Of a stretch of 8,817 nt of DNA, positions 1 to 8,817 are shown one piece after another. Every line of letters starts with the position of its first letter. Positions within the stretch are counted from its first letter, which is position 1. The translations under genes and the position numbers were made by a program. The DNA comes from Lysobacterales bacterium UBA5700 (lineage in GTDB: Bacteria; Pseudomonadota; Gammaproteobacteria; Xanthomonadales; Xanthomonadaceae). Where the stretch lies: contig DIHI01000140.1 of NCBI GenBank assembly GCA_002420085.1, forward strand, positions 706 through 9,522, given 5' to 3'. The notes beneath the pieces were generated by a model. That model saw only the letters and a program-made list of their open reading frames with translations. It was not told where the DNA came from and searched no databases.

Positions 1-1
1 C

Positions 2-406
2 GATGTGGCGGTGGTATCGCGCGAGATTGGCGTGTCGGTGGCGACGTTGGAGCGTTGGCGAGCAACGGCTCTGGCGTCTGGCATGAAGAGCGGAGGCTGG
101 ACGGCAGCGGCGCGCTTTGAAGCGGTGTTGACGACGGCGGCGATGAGCGCGTAGGCGCGCAACGCCTGGTGTCGTTCGCAAGGGCTGTACCCGAGCGAGT
201 TGGATGAATGGCGGGAGGTGGCCGTTGGCGCGCTGGCGCATCCAGCGGGCGGTTCAGGCCCGTCGGAAGGCAGGGCCGACCGCCGCCGGGTGCGAGAGTT
301 GGAACACGAGTTGCGGCGCAAGGACAAGGCACTGGCGGAGGCAGCGGCGCTGTTGGTGTTGTCAAAAAAAGTCGAGGCGATCTTCCGAAAGGACGTGGAC
401 GCATGA
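2..406 (+). pseudogene. IS3-family transposase OrfA, interrupted by an amber stop, 5' truncated by window edge
   Basis: Reading in frame from base 2 gives a helix-turn-helix segment (REIGVSVATLERWRA), then WTAAARFEAVLTTAAMSA, a TAG stop at 152-154, and then ARNAWCRSQGLYPSELDEWR. That last run is the standard continuation of this OrfA type, so a GAG or CAG codon has probably become TAG. The C-terminal part (about residues 95-135) is charged and heptad-like (RVRELEHELRRKDKALAEAAALL), the leucine-zipper region used for OrfA multimerisation. It ends with IFRKDVDA and a TGA at 404-406 that overlaps the orfB ATG. An internal ATG at 200 could only give a 68-residue fragment with no HTH. In a working element OrfA binds the terminal repeats and represses or assists transposition. 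Confidence 0.8.
364..370 (+). other. Seven-A slippery site for programmed -1 frameshifting (OrfA/OrfAB)
   Basis: Seven consecutive A residues are followed by G. In the orfA frame they read TCA AAA AAA GTC, so tandem tRNA slippage by -1 is possible. The new frame (AAA AAA AGT CGA) is the orfB frame and stays open into orfB. IS3-family elements make their full OrfAB transposase by exactly this kind of slip. That the run is intact in a dead element suggests inactivation is recent or that the run is neutral. The mechanism comes from family knowledge; the position and frame relation are read directly. Confidence 0.65.
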
Positions 407-879
407 GTGTGTTGGAAGATCGCCAGAGACTGATCCGCGAGGTAGAGCAAGCCCGCGCCGAGGGTGCCCGACTGGCCCCCGCGTGCGCGGTGGTCGGGAT
501 CGACCCACGCACCTTCCAGCGTTGGCAGGACGGCGGCGGCGTGCGGGCGGATCGCCGTCCGGGGGCCGACCGTCCTACGCCAACACAGGCGCTGAGCGAG
601 GCCGAGCGTGCCGAGATCTTGCGTGTGGTCAACGAAGACCGGTTCGCCGCACTGTCGCCGGCCCAGATCGTGCCGCGTCTGGCCGATGAAGGGGTGTATC
701 TGGCCAGCGAGCGCACGTTCTACCGGGTTTTGGCTGCGGCCGATCAGATCACCCATCGTGGCCGCGCCAAGCCGCCGCAGGCAAAGCGAGCGCCGACCAC
801 CCACGTCGTTCACGCACCGTGGGCCTGCCGTTCCGGCTGCGCGCCGATCATCGCCAGTGAGTTGCTCCATGGCGGTTGA
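403..879 (+). pseudogene. IS3-family transposase OrfB, N-terminal fragment lacking the DDE domain
   Basis: The ATG at 403 overlaps the orfA TGA (ATGA). The product starts MSVLEDRQRLIREVEQARAE and contains a second helix-turn-helix (GARLAPACAVVGIDPRTFQRWQ, about residues 22-43). It continues through ALSPAQIVPRLADEGVYLASERTFYRVL (about 85-112), the HTH_21-type region that precedes the rve integrase core in IS3 OrfB. Homology seems to end at about base 820 (RAPTTHVVHAP). The family would then give a QVWxWDxTYL-type strand with the first catalytic Asp; instead the frame runs into an unrelated tail and a TGA at 877. The visible 158 residues compare with about 270-300 or more for an intact OrfB, so no catalysis is possible. 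Confidence 0.8.
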
Positions 880-945
880 CGCACGCGCTCGGCCTACAAC
901 TGGAGCCCGTCGGTACGGTCTGGCTCAACCTCGATCGAAGGGATC
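880..945 (+). pseudogene. Frameshifted remnant of the OrfB C-terminus
   Basis: One frame reads RTRSAYNW up to about base 903, and the next frame continues EPVGTVWLNLDRRDR. Joined, they give the NWxPVGxVWLN signature that ends many IS3 OrfB proteins. Restoring one G near 903-906 puts both halves in one frame. The remnant lies only about 60 bp after the point where the orfB N-terminal homology stops, so an internal deletion of several hundred bases (the whole DDE domain) is the simplest reading. The match is short and made by eye, so confidence is moderate. Confidence 0.45.
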
Positions 946-1019
946 GTTCTCAGCAAAACCCGCCCGATTCGTCGCATGGTCGAGCGGGCATCGGCGTTGA
1001 CGCACCGGACACCGAAGGC

Positions 1020-1394
1020 TCAGCCGCGCGGGCCATGGTCGGTCTGGGTCAACGCCTGAAATGCTGCCAGTTGCTCGGCACTGGCTGGTTTCTGATGCGC
1101 GGCCTTCCACTCGGCGAAGGGCATGCCGTAGACGATTTCACGTGCCTGTTCCTTGTCGAGATCGAGGCCGGCCTCGGCGGCGGCCTCCCGATACCAATCG
1201 GCCAGACAGTTGCGACAGAAGCCGGCAAGGATCATCAGATCGATGTTCTGCACATCCGGTCTGCGCTGGTTGAGATGATTCAGCAGGCGACGGAAGACCG
1301 TGGCTTCGATCATGCCGATTCGTGCGGGGTCGGTCTCGATTGTGTGTACGGCTTTGTGGTCCATGGCGAGGATCGGAGATAATCTGCGGTCCAT
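1020..1394 (-). CDS. DUF1244 family protein
   Basis: This 124-residue protein has the hallmarks of the DUF1244 family: an N-terminal helix ([16 protein letters not shown], about 29-44), the block [26 protein letters not shown] (47-72) with Cys60 and Cys63 in a CxxC followed by WY, and the block [18 protein letters not shown] (84-101). The family is small (about 95-110 residues), widespread in proteobacteria, and has no established function; the CxxC could bind metal or act in redox, but that is inference. The start at 1394 is chosen because GAGG (minus strand, complement of 1402-1405) sits 7 nt upstream. The internal Met at 1364 has no Shine-Dalgarno but would give a length nearer the family norm. 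It is divergent from folD, and its stop lies about 10 bp from the supposed IS end. Confidence 0.9.
   Translation of the reverse strand: MDRRLSPILAMDHKAVHTIETDPARIGMIEATVFRRLLNHLNQRRPDVQNIDLMILAGFCRNCLADWYREAAAEAGLDLDKEQAREIVYGMPFAEWKAAHQKPASAEQLAAFQALTQTDHGPRG
1354..1383 (+). promoter_or_regulatory. Candidate sigma70 promoter for folD
   Basis: TTGTGG (1354-1359) and GATAAT (1378-1383) are separated by 18 bp. Initiation would fall near 1390, which would make folD nearly leaderless from its 1393 ATG, or give about a 33-nt leader if translation starts at 1423. The element lies inside the first codons of the divergent DUF1244 gene. Each hexamer departs from consensus and the call is by eye only. 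Confidence 0.3.
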
Positions 1395-2307
1395 GACTTT
1401 ACCTCAGGCTACGGACGAGGCAATGATCGCGCGCATTCTTGATGGCCGGCGGATCGCCGACCGCCTGCTCGACCAACTCGCGGTGCGAGTCCGCGACCGC
1501 GCGCACGCCGGCCTGCCCACGCCGGGGCTGGCGGTCATCCTGGTCGGTGCCGACCCGGCCTCGCAGGTCTATGTGCGCAACAAGCGCCGGGCAGCCGAGC
1601 GGGTCGGGATCCGGGCGCTCGATTTCGACCTGCCGGCCGGCACCGGCGAACCCGAACTGCTCACCCTGATCGATCGTCTGAATGCCGATCCCGAGGTTCA
1701 CGGCATCCTGGTGCAACTGCCCCTGCCAGGCATCGCCGATGCCAGTCGGCTGATCGATCGGATCGCTTCGCACAAGGATGTCGATGGTTTTCACCCGGAG
1801 AACGTCGGCCATCTTGCCCTGCGCCAGTTCGGCCTGCGCCCCTGCACTCCGCGCGGCATCACCACTTTGCTCGCTTACACCGATCGGCCGGTGCGTGGGC
1901 GCACCGCCGTCATCGTCGGTGTTTCCAACCATGTCGGTCGGCCGATGGCGATGGAGTTGCTGATCGCCGGCTGCACCACGATCTGTTGTCACAAATTTAC
2001 GCCACGCTCGGTCCTTGAAGCCCAGGTGCGGCAGGCCGATATCCTGGTGGTGGCAGTCGGTCGTCCGAACTTGATCCCAGGCGAGTGGGTCAAGCCTGGA
2101 GCCGTAGTGATCGATGTTGGCATCAATCGCCTGGAAGATGGCCGGCTGTGCGGGGATGTCGAATTCGTCGAGGCCAGTCGTCGGGCAAGCTGGATCACGC
2201 CGGTGCCGGGCGGGGTAGGGCCGATGACGGTCGCCACCCTGATGGAAAACACCGTCGAAGCCGCTGAACTGGCTGACGCTGCCTCGCGCTGGCGCAAAGT
2301 CCTCTGA
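1393..2307 (+). CDS. folD: Bifunctional methylenetetrahydrofolate dehydrogenase / methenyltetrahydrofolate cyclohydrolase
   Basis: FolD is a cytosolic dimeric enzyme that oxidises 5,10-methylene-THF with NADP+ and hydrolyses the methenyl form to 10-formyl-THF, the formyl donor for purines and initiator tRNA. The 304 residues carry the family motifs in order: YVRNKRRA with the catalytic Lys (Y60, K64), QLPLP (108-112), [12 protein letters not shown] with the active-site Asp131, RPCTPRGI (149-156), the Rossmann-side [10 protein letters not shown] (176-185), and PGGVGPMT (272-279). The ATG at 1393 gives a 10-residue extension before [12 protein letters not shown], which resembles xanthomonad FolD as I remember it. 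The ATG at 1423 would match E. coli FolD length, but its GAGG is only 2 nt away. No strong Shine-Dalgarno precedes 1393 (GGAG ends 14 nt upstream). The next gene starts 20 bp after the stop, so they are probably co-transcribed. Confidence 0.97.
   Translation: MTLPQATDEAMIARILDGRRIADRLLDQLAVRVRDRAHAGLPTPGLAVILVGADPASQVYVRNKRRAAERVGIRALDFDLPAGTGEPELLTLIDRLNADPEVHGILVQLPLPGIADASRLIDRIASHKDVDGFHPENVGHLALRQFGLRPCTPRGITTLLAYTDRPVRGRTAVIVGVSNHVGRPMAMELLIAGCTTICCHKFTPRSVLEAQVRQADILVVAVGRPNLIPGEWVKPGAVVIDVGINRLEDGRLCGDVEFVEASRRASWITPVPGGVGPMTVATLMENTVEAAELADAASRWRKVL
1402..1405 (-). promoter_or_regulatory. Shine-Dalgarno of the DUF1244 gene
   Basis: On the minus strand the sequence is TGAGGTAAAGTC followed by ATG: a GAGG core 7 nt before the start codon at 1394. 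It decides the choice of the 1394 start over the internal Met at 1364. If folD starts at 1393, this site lies inside folD codons 4-5 on the opposite strand. Confidence 0.55.
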
Positions 2308-2327
2308 ACCGAAGATCGCTCGAAACC

Positions 2328-3212
2328 ATGGCCAATCCTGTGCGGTTGAACCCTTTCCGACGCTGGCTCGGTCCGGCACTGCTGATCGTGCTGCTGCCGA
2401 GCCTGTCCGGGTGTGCCGCGATCGCCCGGCGCGCTGCCGACAATCTGGCCGAAAATCTCGGTGCCGCCGTGCTCAACAGCGAGGATCCGGCGACCGTTCG
2501 TGATGGGTTGCCGGCCTACCTGCTGCTGCTCGACGGTCTGATCAATGGCGACCCAGAGAGCGCCGGTACGCTGTTGGCCGCCGCCGAACTGAATTCTGCC
2601 TACGCCGGCAATTTCGTGGCCGAGCCGGAGCGTGCGCAGCGGCTCAGTGCCAAGGCGTTGGATTACGGTCGGCGCGCGACCTGCCTGCGGCGGCCGCCGC
2701 TGTGCGGCGTCTTGTCCGGTCCGGTGCCGGCCTTCGAGGCGGCGCTGGCCAGCCTGGACGATGCCGATGTCGATCTCGCCTACGGCTTGGCGGCCGCCTG
2801 GACCGGGTATCTGCAAGCCCATCGTGAGGATTGGACGGCAATCGCCGACCTGCCGAAGGTCGAGGCCCTGCTGGTCTGGGTGGTGGATCGACGCCCCGAT
2901 CACGCCGACGGCCTCGCCTTCGTGTATCTTGGCGCGCTGAACTCGCTGCGGCCGGAAGCGGTCGGCGGCAAGCCGGAACAGGGACGGGCGTATTTCGAGC
3001 GAGCGATCGAACTTTCCGGTGGTCGCAACCTCTACGCCAAGGTGATGATGGCCGAGTTCTATGCCCGGCTGGTGTTCGACCGGGAACTGCATGATCGCTT
3101 GCTCGAACAGGTGTTGACAGCCGATCCGATCGCGCCCGGCTTCACCCTCGCCAATGTGCTGGCGCAAGAGCGAGCCCGCTCGCTCAAGGTCAGTGCTGAC
3201 GAATTCTTCTGA
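2328..3212 (+). CDS. TRAP transporter T-component lipoprotein (TatT-like)
   Basis: The 294-residue product starts with a lipoprotein signal: positive residues (R6, R11, R12), a hydrophobic stretch (14-26) and the lipobox LSGC with the lipidated Cys29. Ala at +2 argues against inner-membrane retention, so an outer-membrane anchor facing the periplasm is expected. The mature part matches the TRAP transporter TatT component family, all-helical and TPR-like: DPATVRDGLPAYLLLLDGLI (53-72), LLAAAELNSAYAGNFV (82-97), RAQRLSAKALDYGRRA (102-117), then later helices around 178-205 and 218-265. In Treponema pallidum the corresponding protein is a trimer that docks with the periplasmic binding protein TatP; the next gene here encodes such a protein. 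Cys119 and Cys126 could form a disulfide. The start is set by the signal peptide, as no clear Shine-Dalgarno is visible. Confidence 0.88.
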   Translation: MANPVRLNPFRRWLGPALLIVLLPSLSGCAAIARRAADNLAENLGAAVLNSEDPATVRDGLPAYLLLLDGLINGDPESAGTLLAAAELNSAYAGNFVAEPERAQRLSAKALDYGRRATCLRRPPLCGVLSGPVPAFEAALASLDDADVDLAYGLAAAWTGYLQAHREDWTAIADLPKVEALLVWVVDRRPDHADGLAFVYLGALNSLRPEAVGGKPEQGRAYFERAIELSGGRNLYAKVMMAEFYARLVFDRELHDRLLEQVLTADPIAPGFTLANVLAQERARSLKVSADEFF

Positions 3213-3219
3213 GATGCCC

Positions 3220-4302
3220 ATGAACCACAGTCCGCTTGCCGCACGATCACTGTCGATCGCATCGAATTCCTCGACCCGCTGGCGCATGTTGCTGGCCATC
3301 GCCCTGGTCGGCCTGCTGCTCGGTCCGCTGCCGCTGGCGGCGCAGACCCTGAAGATCGCCACCCTGGCGCCGGAAGGTTCGCCGTGGTTGCGCGAATTGC
3401 GCCGGGCCGGCGATGAAGTCGAGGCCGCCACCGAGGGTCGGGTCAAGCTCAAGTATTATCCGGGCGGGGTCATGGGCAATGACGCCACTGTGCTGCGCAA
3501 GATGCGGCTCGGCCAACTTCAGGGCGGCATGTTGACCGGCAGCGAACTGTCCCTGCTGTACAAGGACGCCCAGACCTACAGCCTGCCGTTCCTGTTCCAG
3601 GACATGGCCGAGGTCGATGCCGTGCGCAAGGCGATGGACGCGACCATCGAGCAAGGTCTGGCCGAGGGCGGAGTGCGGGTGCTGGGCATGGCCGGCGTCG
3701 GCTTTGCCTACCTGATGAGCGTGCAACCGATCAACACGGCCGCCGATCTCCGGCAAGCCAAGGTCTGGGTGCCGCAGAACGACCGGATTTCCGAGATCAC
3801 CTTCCGGACCGGTGGGGTCAGCCCGATCTCGCTGCCGCTCTCGGATGTCTTCACCAGCCTCCAGACCGGTCAGATCGACACGGTCGGCAACACCCCGTCG
3901 GGGGCGATCCTGCTGCAATGGCATGGTCGCCTGCGCTACCTGCTGGATATTCCGCTGGCTTACGTGATCGGTTTCCTGGTCATCAATGAACGCGACTGGC
4001 AGGCGATGTCCGAGCCCGATCGGGCGGCGCTCAAGGCGGCCGCCGAAGCTGCCTCGCGACGGATCGACAACAACAATCGGGCCGACGATGAGAAGGCATT
4101 GGCGGCGCTCAAGGGCCAAGGCTTGGCCGTGATCGAACCGGACGCCGAGGAGATCGCCCGCTGGCGTGAGGTTGGCGATCGTGCGATCGCCCAGATGGTC
4201 GCCGAGGGCGTCATCTCCGGCGATATCCTCGAAGGAATCAGGGCCGCCCTGGCAACGCCCGATACGGCATCGCGGCCGCCGCCGACGGCGGCTGACCACT
4301 GA
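3220..4302 (+). CDS. TRAP transporter substrate-binding protein, DctP family (TatP-like)
   Basis: This 360-residue periplasmic protein has a signal peptide: an arginine-containing n-region, a hydrophobic core at about 23-38 (MLLAIALVGLLLGPLPLA) and likely cleavage near LAA/QTLKIA (41-42). The mature part reads as a DctP-type binding protein: KIATLAPEGSPW (45-56), VKLKYYPGGVMGND (75-88), LRKMRLGQLQGGML (92-105), YSLPFLF (120-126), KVWVPQNDR (181-189), and LPLSDVFTSLQTGQIDTVGNTPSG (205-228). At 183, where classic DctP proteins carry the ligand-carboxylate arginine (K-x-R-V), there is Trp. ATGs at 3214 and 3220 both follow the tatT stop directly; 3220 has TGAG 6 nt upstream, and 3214 would add only MP. 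Translational coupling to tatT is likely. The C-terminal tail (TPDTASRPPPTAADH) looks disordered. The substrate is unknown. Confidence 0.92.
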   Translation: MNHSPLAARSLSIASNSSTRWRMLLAIALVGLLLGPLPLAAQTLKIATLAPEGSPWLRELRRAGDEVEAATEGRVKLKYYPGGVMGNDATVLRKMRLGQLQGGMLTGSELSLLYKDAQTYSLPFLFQDMAEVDAVRKAMDATIEQGLAEGGVRVLGMAGVGFAYLMSVQPINTAADLRQAKVWVPQNDRISEITFRTGGVSPISLPLSDVFTSLQTGQIDTVGNTPSGAILLQWHGRLRYLLDIPLAYVIGFLVINERDWQAMSEPDRAALKAAAEAASRRIDNNNRADDEKALAALKGQGLAVIEPDAEEIARWREVGDRAIAQMVAEGVISGDILEGIRAALATPDTASRPPPTAADH

Positions 4303-4342
4303 TTCCTGCTGTCGTTCACCGCCTGTCACCCTTCCCGATGTG

Positions 4343-4908
4343 ATGATCGCGCGCCTGCTCCGCACCCTGCATCGGGCCGAAGACGCCCTGTTGGCCGGCT
4401 TGATCGGCAGCCTGCTGCTGGTCGCGGTCGGCCAGATCGTGCTGCGGGTCGGCTTCGCCACCGGCTTCGCTTGGATCGAACCGGTCGCCCGCATGGGTGT
4501 GCTCTGGCTGGCCCTGCTGGGTGCGCTCGGTGCTTCGCGACAGCACCGGCACATCGCCATCGATGCCTTGCCGCAGGTGCTGCCCGAGTCGGCGCGTCGG
4601 GTGGCCTGGCGGCTGGCACAATTGGGGGCCGCTGTGGTTGCCGGCGCGCTCGCCTGGCATGCGCAACGCCTGGTGGCGATGGAACATGAAGCGCCGGTCA
4701 ATTTCGTCACCGGTGTGCCGAGTTGGATTCCGATGCTGATCCTGCCGATCGGCTTCGGTCTGATCGCCGTGCGATCCCTGTTGGCGGCGCTCGGCCCAGC
4801 CCCAGCAATGCCAAACAGTACACCGGATGCAGATTCGGAGTCGGGTGCGAGTGCGGAGACCGACGCGACCCGCCCGACCGGCCAAACCGATCCGACATCG
4901 GAGCGGCC

Positions 4909-4912
<4 letters not shown>
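4343..4912 (+). CDS. TRAP transporter small permease subunit (DctQ family)
   Basis: This is an inner-membrane protein of 189 residues with four predicted membrane segments: about 17-38, 46-66, 88-107 and 128-150. The signature region VLRVGFATGFAWIEPVARMGVLWLALLGALGASRQHRHIAIDAL (33-76) fits DctQ, including the conserved Arg, Trp-Glu and the HIxID after helix 2. DctQ proteins partner the large permease and are thought to help dock the binding protein. The ATG at 4343 is used; a GTG directly before it (4340) is equally possible, and neither has a visible Shine-Dalgarno. The gap after the binding-protein stop is 40 bp. The stop overlaps the dctM start as ATGA, so coupling is likely. Residues 151-189 form a polar Ala/Ser/Thr/Asp/Pro-rich tail not needed for the fold, probably cytoplasmic if both termini face in. 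Confidence 0.9.
4900..4903 (+). promoter_or_regulatory. Shine-Dalgarno of dctM
   Basis: GGAG lies 5 nt before the ATG at 4909, inside the last codons of dctQ. It supports the 4909 start over the upstream in-frame extension from 4723, which would merely read through dctQ in another frame. Confidence 0.55.
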
Positions 4913-7714
<2,802 letters not shown>

Positions 7715-7719
7715 ATGCC

Positions 7720-7782
7720 GGGAATCGGCAAGCGAGAATCGGGAATCGATCCCCCGGTTTCTTTTCCCATTCCCGATTCCCA
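7720..7782 (+). repeat. GGGAATCG-type repeat hairpin between guaB and guaA
   Basis: The gap contains GGGAATCGG (7720-7728), then GAATCGGGAAT (7736-7746) and its perfect 11-base inverse complement ATTCCCGATTC (7769-7779), with a 22-nt loop. The first copy is also perfectly complementary to CCGATTCCC (7773-7781), so two hairpins compete for one 3' arm. Further TTCCC scraps follow (7791-7795). Tandem and inverted GGGAATCG/GGGAATGG units are common between genes in Xanthomonadaceae and often create spurious open frames with RIGNR-type repeats. No long U-run follows the stem, so it is not a standard intrinsic terminator; a T-rich stretch (TTTCTTTT, 7758-7765) sits in the loop instead. Confidence 0.75.
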
Positions 7783-7801
7783 ATTGCTCATTCCCAGCCC
7801 A

Positions 7802-8817
7802 ATGACCGACATCCACAGCGACCGAATCCTCATCCTCGACTTCGGCGCCCAGTACACCCAACTGATCGCCCGGCGCATCCGCGAGGTCGGGGTGTACTGC
7901 GAGATCTGGGCCTGGGATCATGACCCCACCGAGATCGCCCGGTTCGGCGCGCGCGGCATCATTCTTTCCGGCGGACCGGAATCGACCACCGCCCCCGGAG
8001 CGCCACGCGCACCGGAGGCCGTGTTCCAGGCGGGCGTGCCGATCCTCGGCATCTGTTACGGCATGCAGACTCTGGCAGCGCAACTGGGCGGTCGCACCGA
8101 AGCGGCCGATCAGCGCGAATTCGGGCATGCCGAGGTCGAGGTCGTCCAGCCCGGCCGCCTGCTCGACGGCCTGAGCGATCATCCCGGACCGTCCCGGCTG
8201 GATGTCTGGATGAGCCATGGCGATCATGTCGCCGACGTGCCGCCGGGCTTCGTGGTCAGTGCCCGCACCGAGCGCATACCGGTGGCCGCCATGGCCGACG
8301 AGAACCGTCGTCTGTACGGCGTGCAGTTCCATCCCGAAGTCACCCACACCAGGCAAGGCGAAGCACTGCTGCGGCGGTTCGTCGTCGGTATCTGCGGCTG
8401 TCGCACCTTGTGGACCGCCGCCAACATCATCGAAGACCAGATCGCGCGGGTACACGCGCAAGTGGGCGAGGACGAGGTGCTGCTCGGGCTGTCCGGTGGT
8501 GTCGATTCCTCGGTGGTAGCGGCACTGCTGCATCGCGCGCTCGGCGAGCGCCTGACCTGCGTGTTCGTCGATACCGGCCTGCTGCGCTGGCAGGAGGGCG
8601 ACCAGGTGATGGCCACCTTCGCCGAACATCTGGGTGTCCGGGTGATCCGGGTCGATGCCGCCGAGCGCTACTTCTCCGCCCTGGCCGGCATCAGCGACCC
8701 CGAAGCCAAGCGCAAGATCATCGGTCGTCTGTTCGTGGAAATCTTCGACGAGGAGGCCAGCAAACTGCGCAATGTGAAATGGCTGGCCCAGGGCACCATC
8801 TACCCGGACGTGATCGA
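7802..8817 (+). CDS. guaA: GMP synthase (glutamine-hydrolysing), 3' end cut by window
   Basis: GuaA amidates XMP to GMP using ATP and glutamine-derived ammonia. The visible 338 residues include the class I glutamine amidotransferase domain: [15 protein letters not shown] (10-24), the oxyanion [11 protein letters not shown] (52-62), the nucleophile in GICYGMQ (Cys85), MSHGDHV (137-143), and [10 protein letters not shown] with His177 and Glu179. The ATP-pyrophosphatase domain starts with [11 protein letters not shown] (204-214), the P-loop [15 protein letters not shown] (230-244), [16 protein letters not shown], and [21 protein letters not shown]. The frame is open to the last base; family length is about 520-525 residues, so roughly the last 185 residues, with the dimerisation domain, lie outside. 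The ATG at 7802 matches the xanthomonad N-terminus (MTDIH) but has no Shine-Dalgarno (CCCAGCCCA precedes it), which may mean dependence on read-through from guaB or on leader structure. Confidence 0.97.
   Translation, partial: MTDIHSDRILILDFGAQYTQLIARRIREVGVYCEIWAWDHDPTEIARFGARGIILSGGPESTTAPGAPRAPEAVFQAGVPILGICYGMQTLAAQLGGRTEAADQREFGHAEVEVVQPGRLLDGLSDHPGPSRLDVWMSHGDHVADVPPGFVVSARTERIPVAAMADENRRLYGVQFHPEVTHTRQGEALLRRFVVGICGCRTLWTAANIIEDQIARVHAQVGEDEVLLGLSGGVDSSVVAALLHRALGERLTCVFVDTGLLRWQEGDQVMATFAEHLGVRVIRVDAAERYFSALAGISDPEAKRKIIGRLFVEIFDEEASKLRNVKWLAQGTIYPDVI

Larger units (their letters stand above)
1..1010 (+). mobile_element. Decayed IS3-family insertion sequence (left end outside window)
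   Basis: Two overlapping frames have the classic IS3 layout: a small helix-turn-helix/coiled-coil orfA followed by orfB in the -1 frame, with a poly-A slippery run between them. The element is dead: orfA carries an amber stop at 152-154, orfB stops at 879 before any DDE catalytic residue, and only a frameshifted piece of the orfB C-terminus follows. The left end lies before base 1. The right end is not fixed by the sequence. It must fall between the orfB remnant (about 945) and the DUF1244 stop codon at 1020; a stretch ending near 1010 (TTGACGCACCGGACA) looks like an IS3-type terminus but cannot be confirmed without the left inverted repeat. The family call is secure; the right boundary is a guess. 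Confidence 0.78.

Noticed and set aside
876..1382. A 168-residue plus-strand frame overlapping the DUF1244 gene
   Set aside because: Only its first 20-25 codons carry meaning (the OrfB C-terminal remnant). The rest is antisense to the conserved DUF1244 sequence.
1399..3452. Long minus-strand frames opposite folD and tatT (326 and 487 residues)
   Set aside because: Same shadow effect; composition and lack of motifs argue against coding, while the plus strand has clear FolD motifs and a lipoprotein signal.

Overview
The window is GC-rich DNA from a gammaproteobacterium, most likely of the order Lysobacterales (Xanthomonadales). The best clues, judged from memory of the families and not from a search, are FolD with the N-terminal extension and SNHVGRPM / ISCHKFTP-like wording of xanthomonad FolD, GuaA with the xanthomonad-like [16 protein letters not shown] segment, and GGGAATCG-type intergenic repeats.

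Layout. Bases 1 to about 1010 hold a decayed IS3-family insertion sequence. Its orfA has an in-frame amber stop, a seven-A slippery run still places the orfB frame at -1, and orfB has lost its whole DDE catalytic domain, leaving the N-terminal part and a frameshifted C-terminal scrap. Next comes a minus-strand DUF1244 gene (1020-1394). Its start codon lies on the same CATG as the start codon of folD (1393-2307, plus strand). All remaining genes are on the plus strand: a four-gene TRAP transporter of the TPAT type (lipoprotein TatT, periplasmic binding protein TatP/DctP, small permease DctQ, large permease DctM; 2328-6186), then guaB (6257-7714) and the 5' two thirds of guaA (7802 to the window end, cut off).

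How the genes work together. FolD supplies methylene-, methenyl- and 10-formyl-tetrahydrofolate, the one-carbon donors of purine synthesis. GuaB and GuaA turn IMP into XMP and then GMP. The tripartite transporter between them has no substrate readable from sequence; its binding protein seems to lack the usual carboxylate-clamping arginine. The spacing from folD through dctM (20, 1-7, 40 and -4 bp) suggests one transcription unit. guaB has its own consensus -10 with a GC-rich discriminator and a good Shine-Dalgarno. guaB and guaA are separated by 87 bp holding a repeat-built hairpin.

Overall this is mainly a conserved housekeeping region with an accessory IS scar at its left edge. I see no CRISPR array, RNA gene, phage genes or obvious new defence system. 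The observations most worth a second look are the superimposed divergent start codons, the arginine-less TPAT binding protein, and the two competing hairpins between guaB and guaA.
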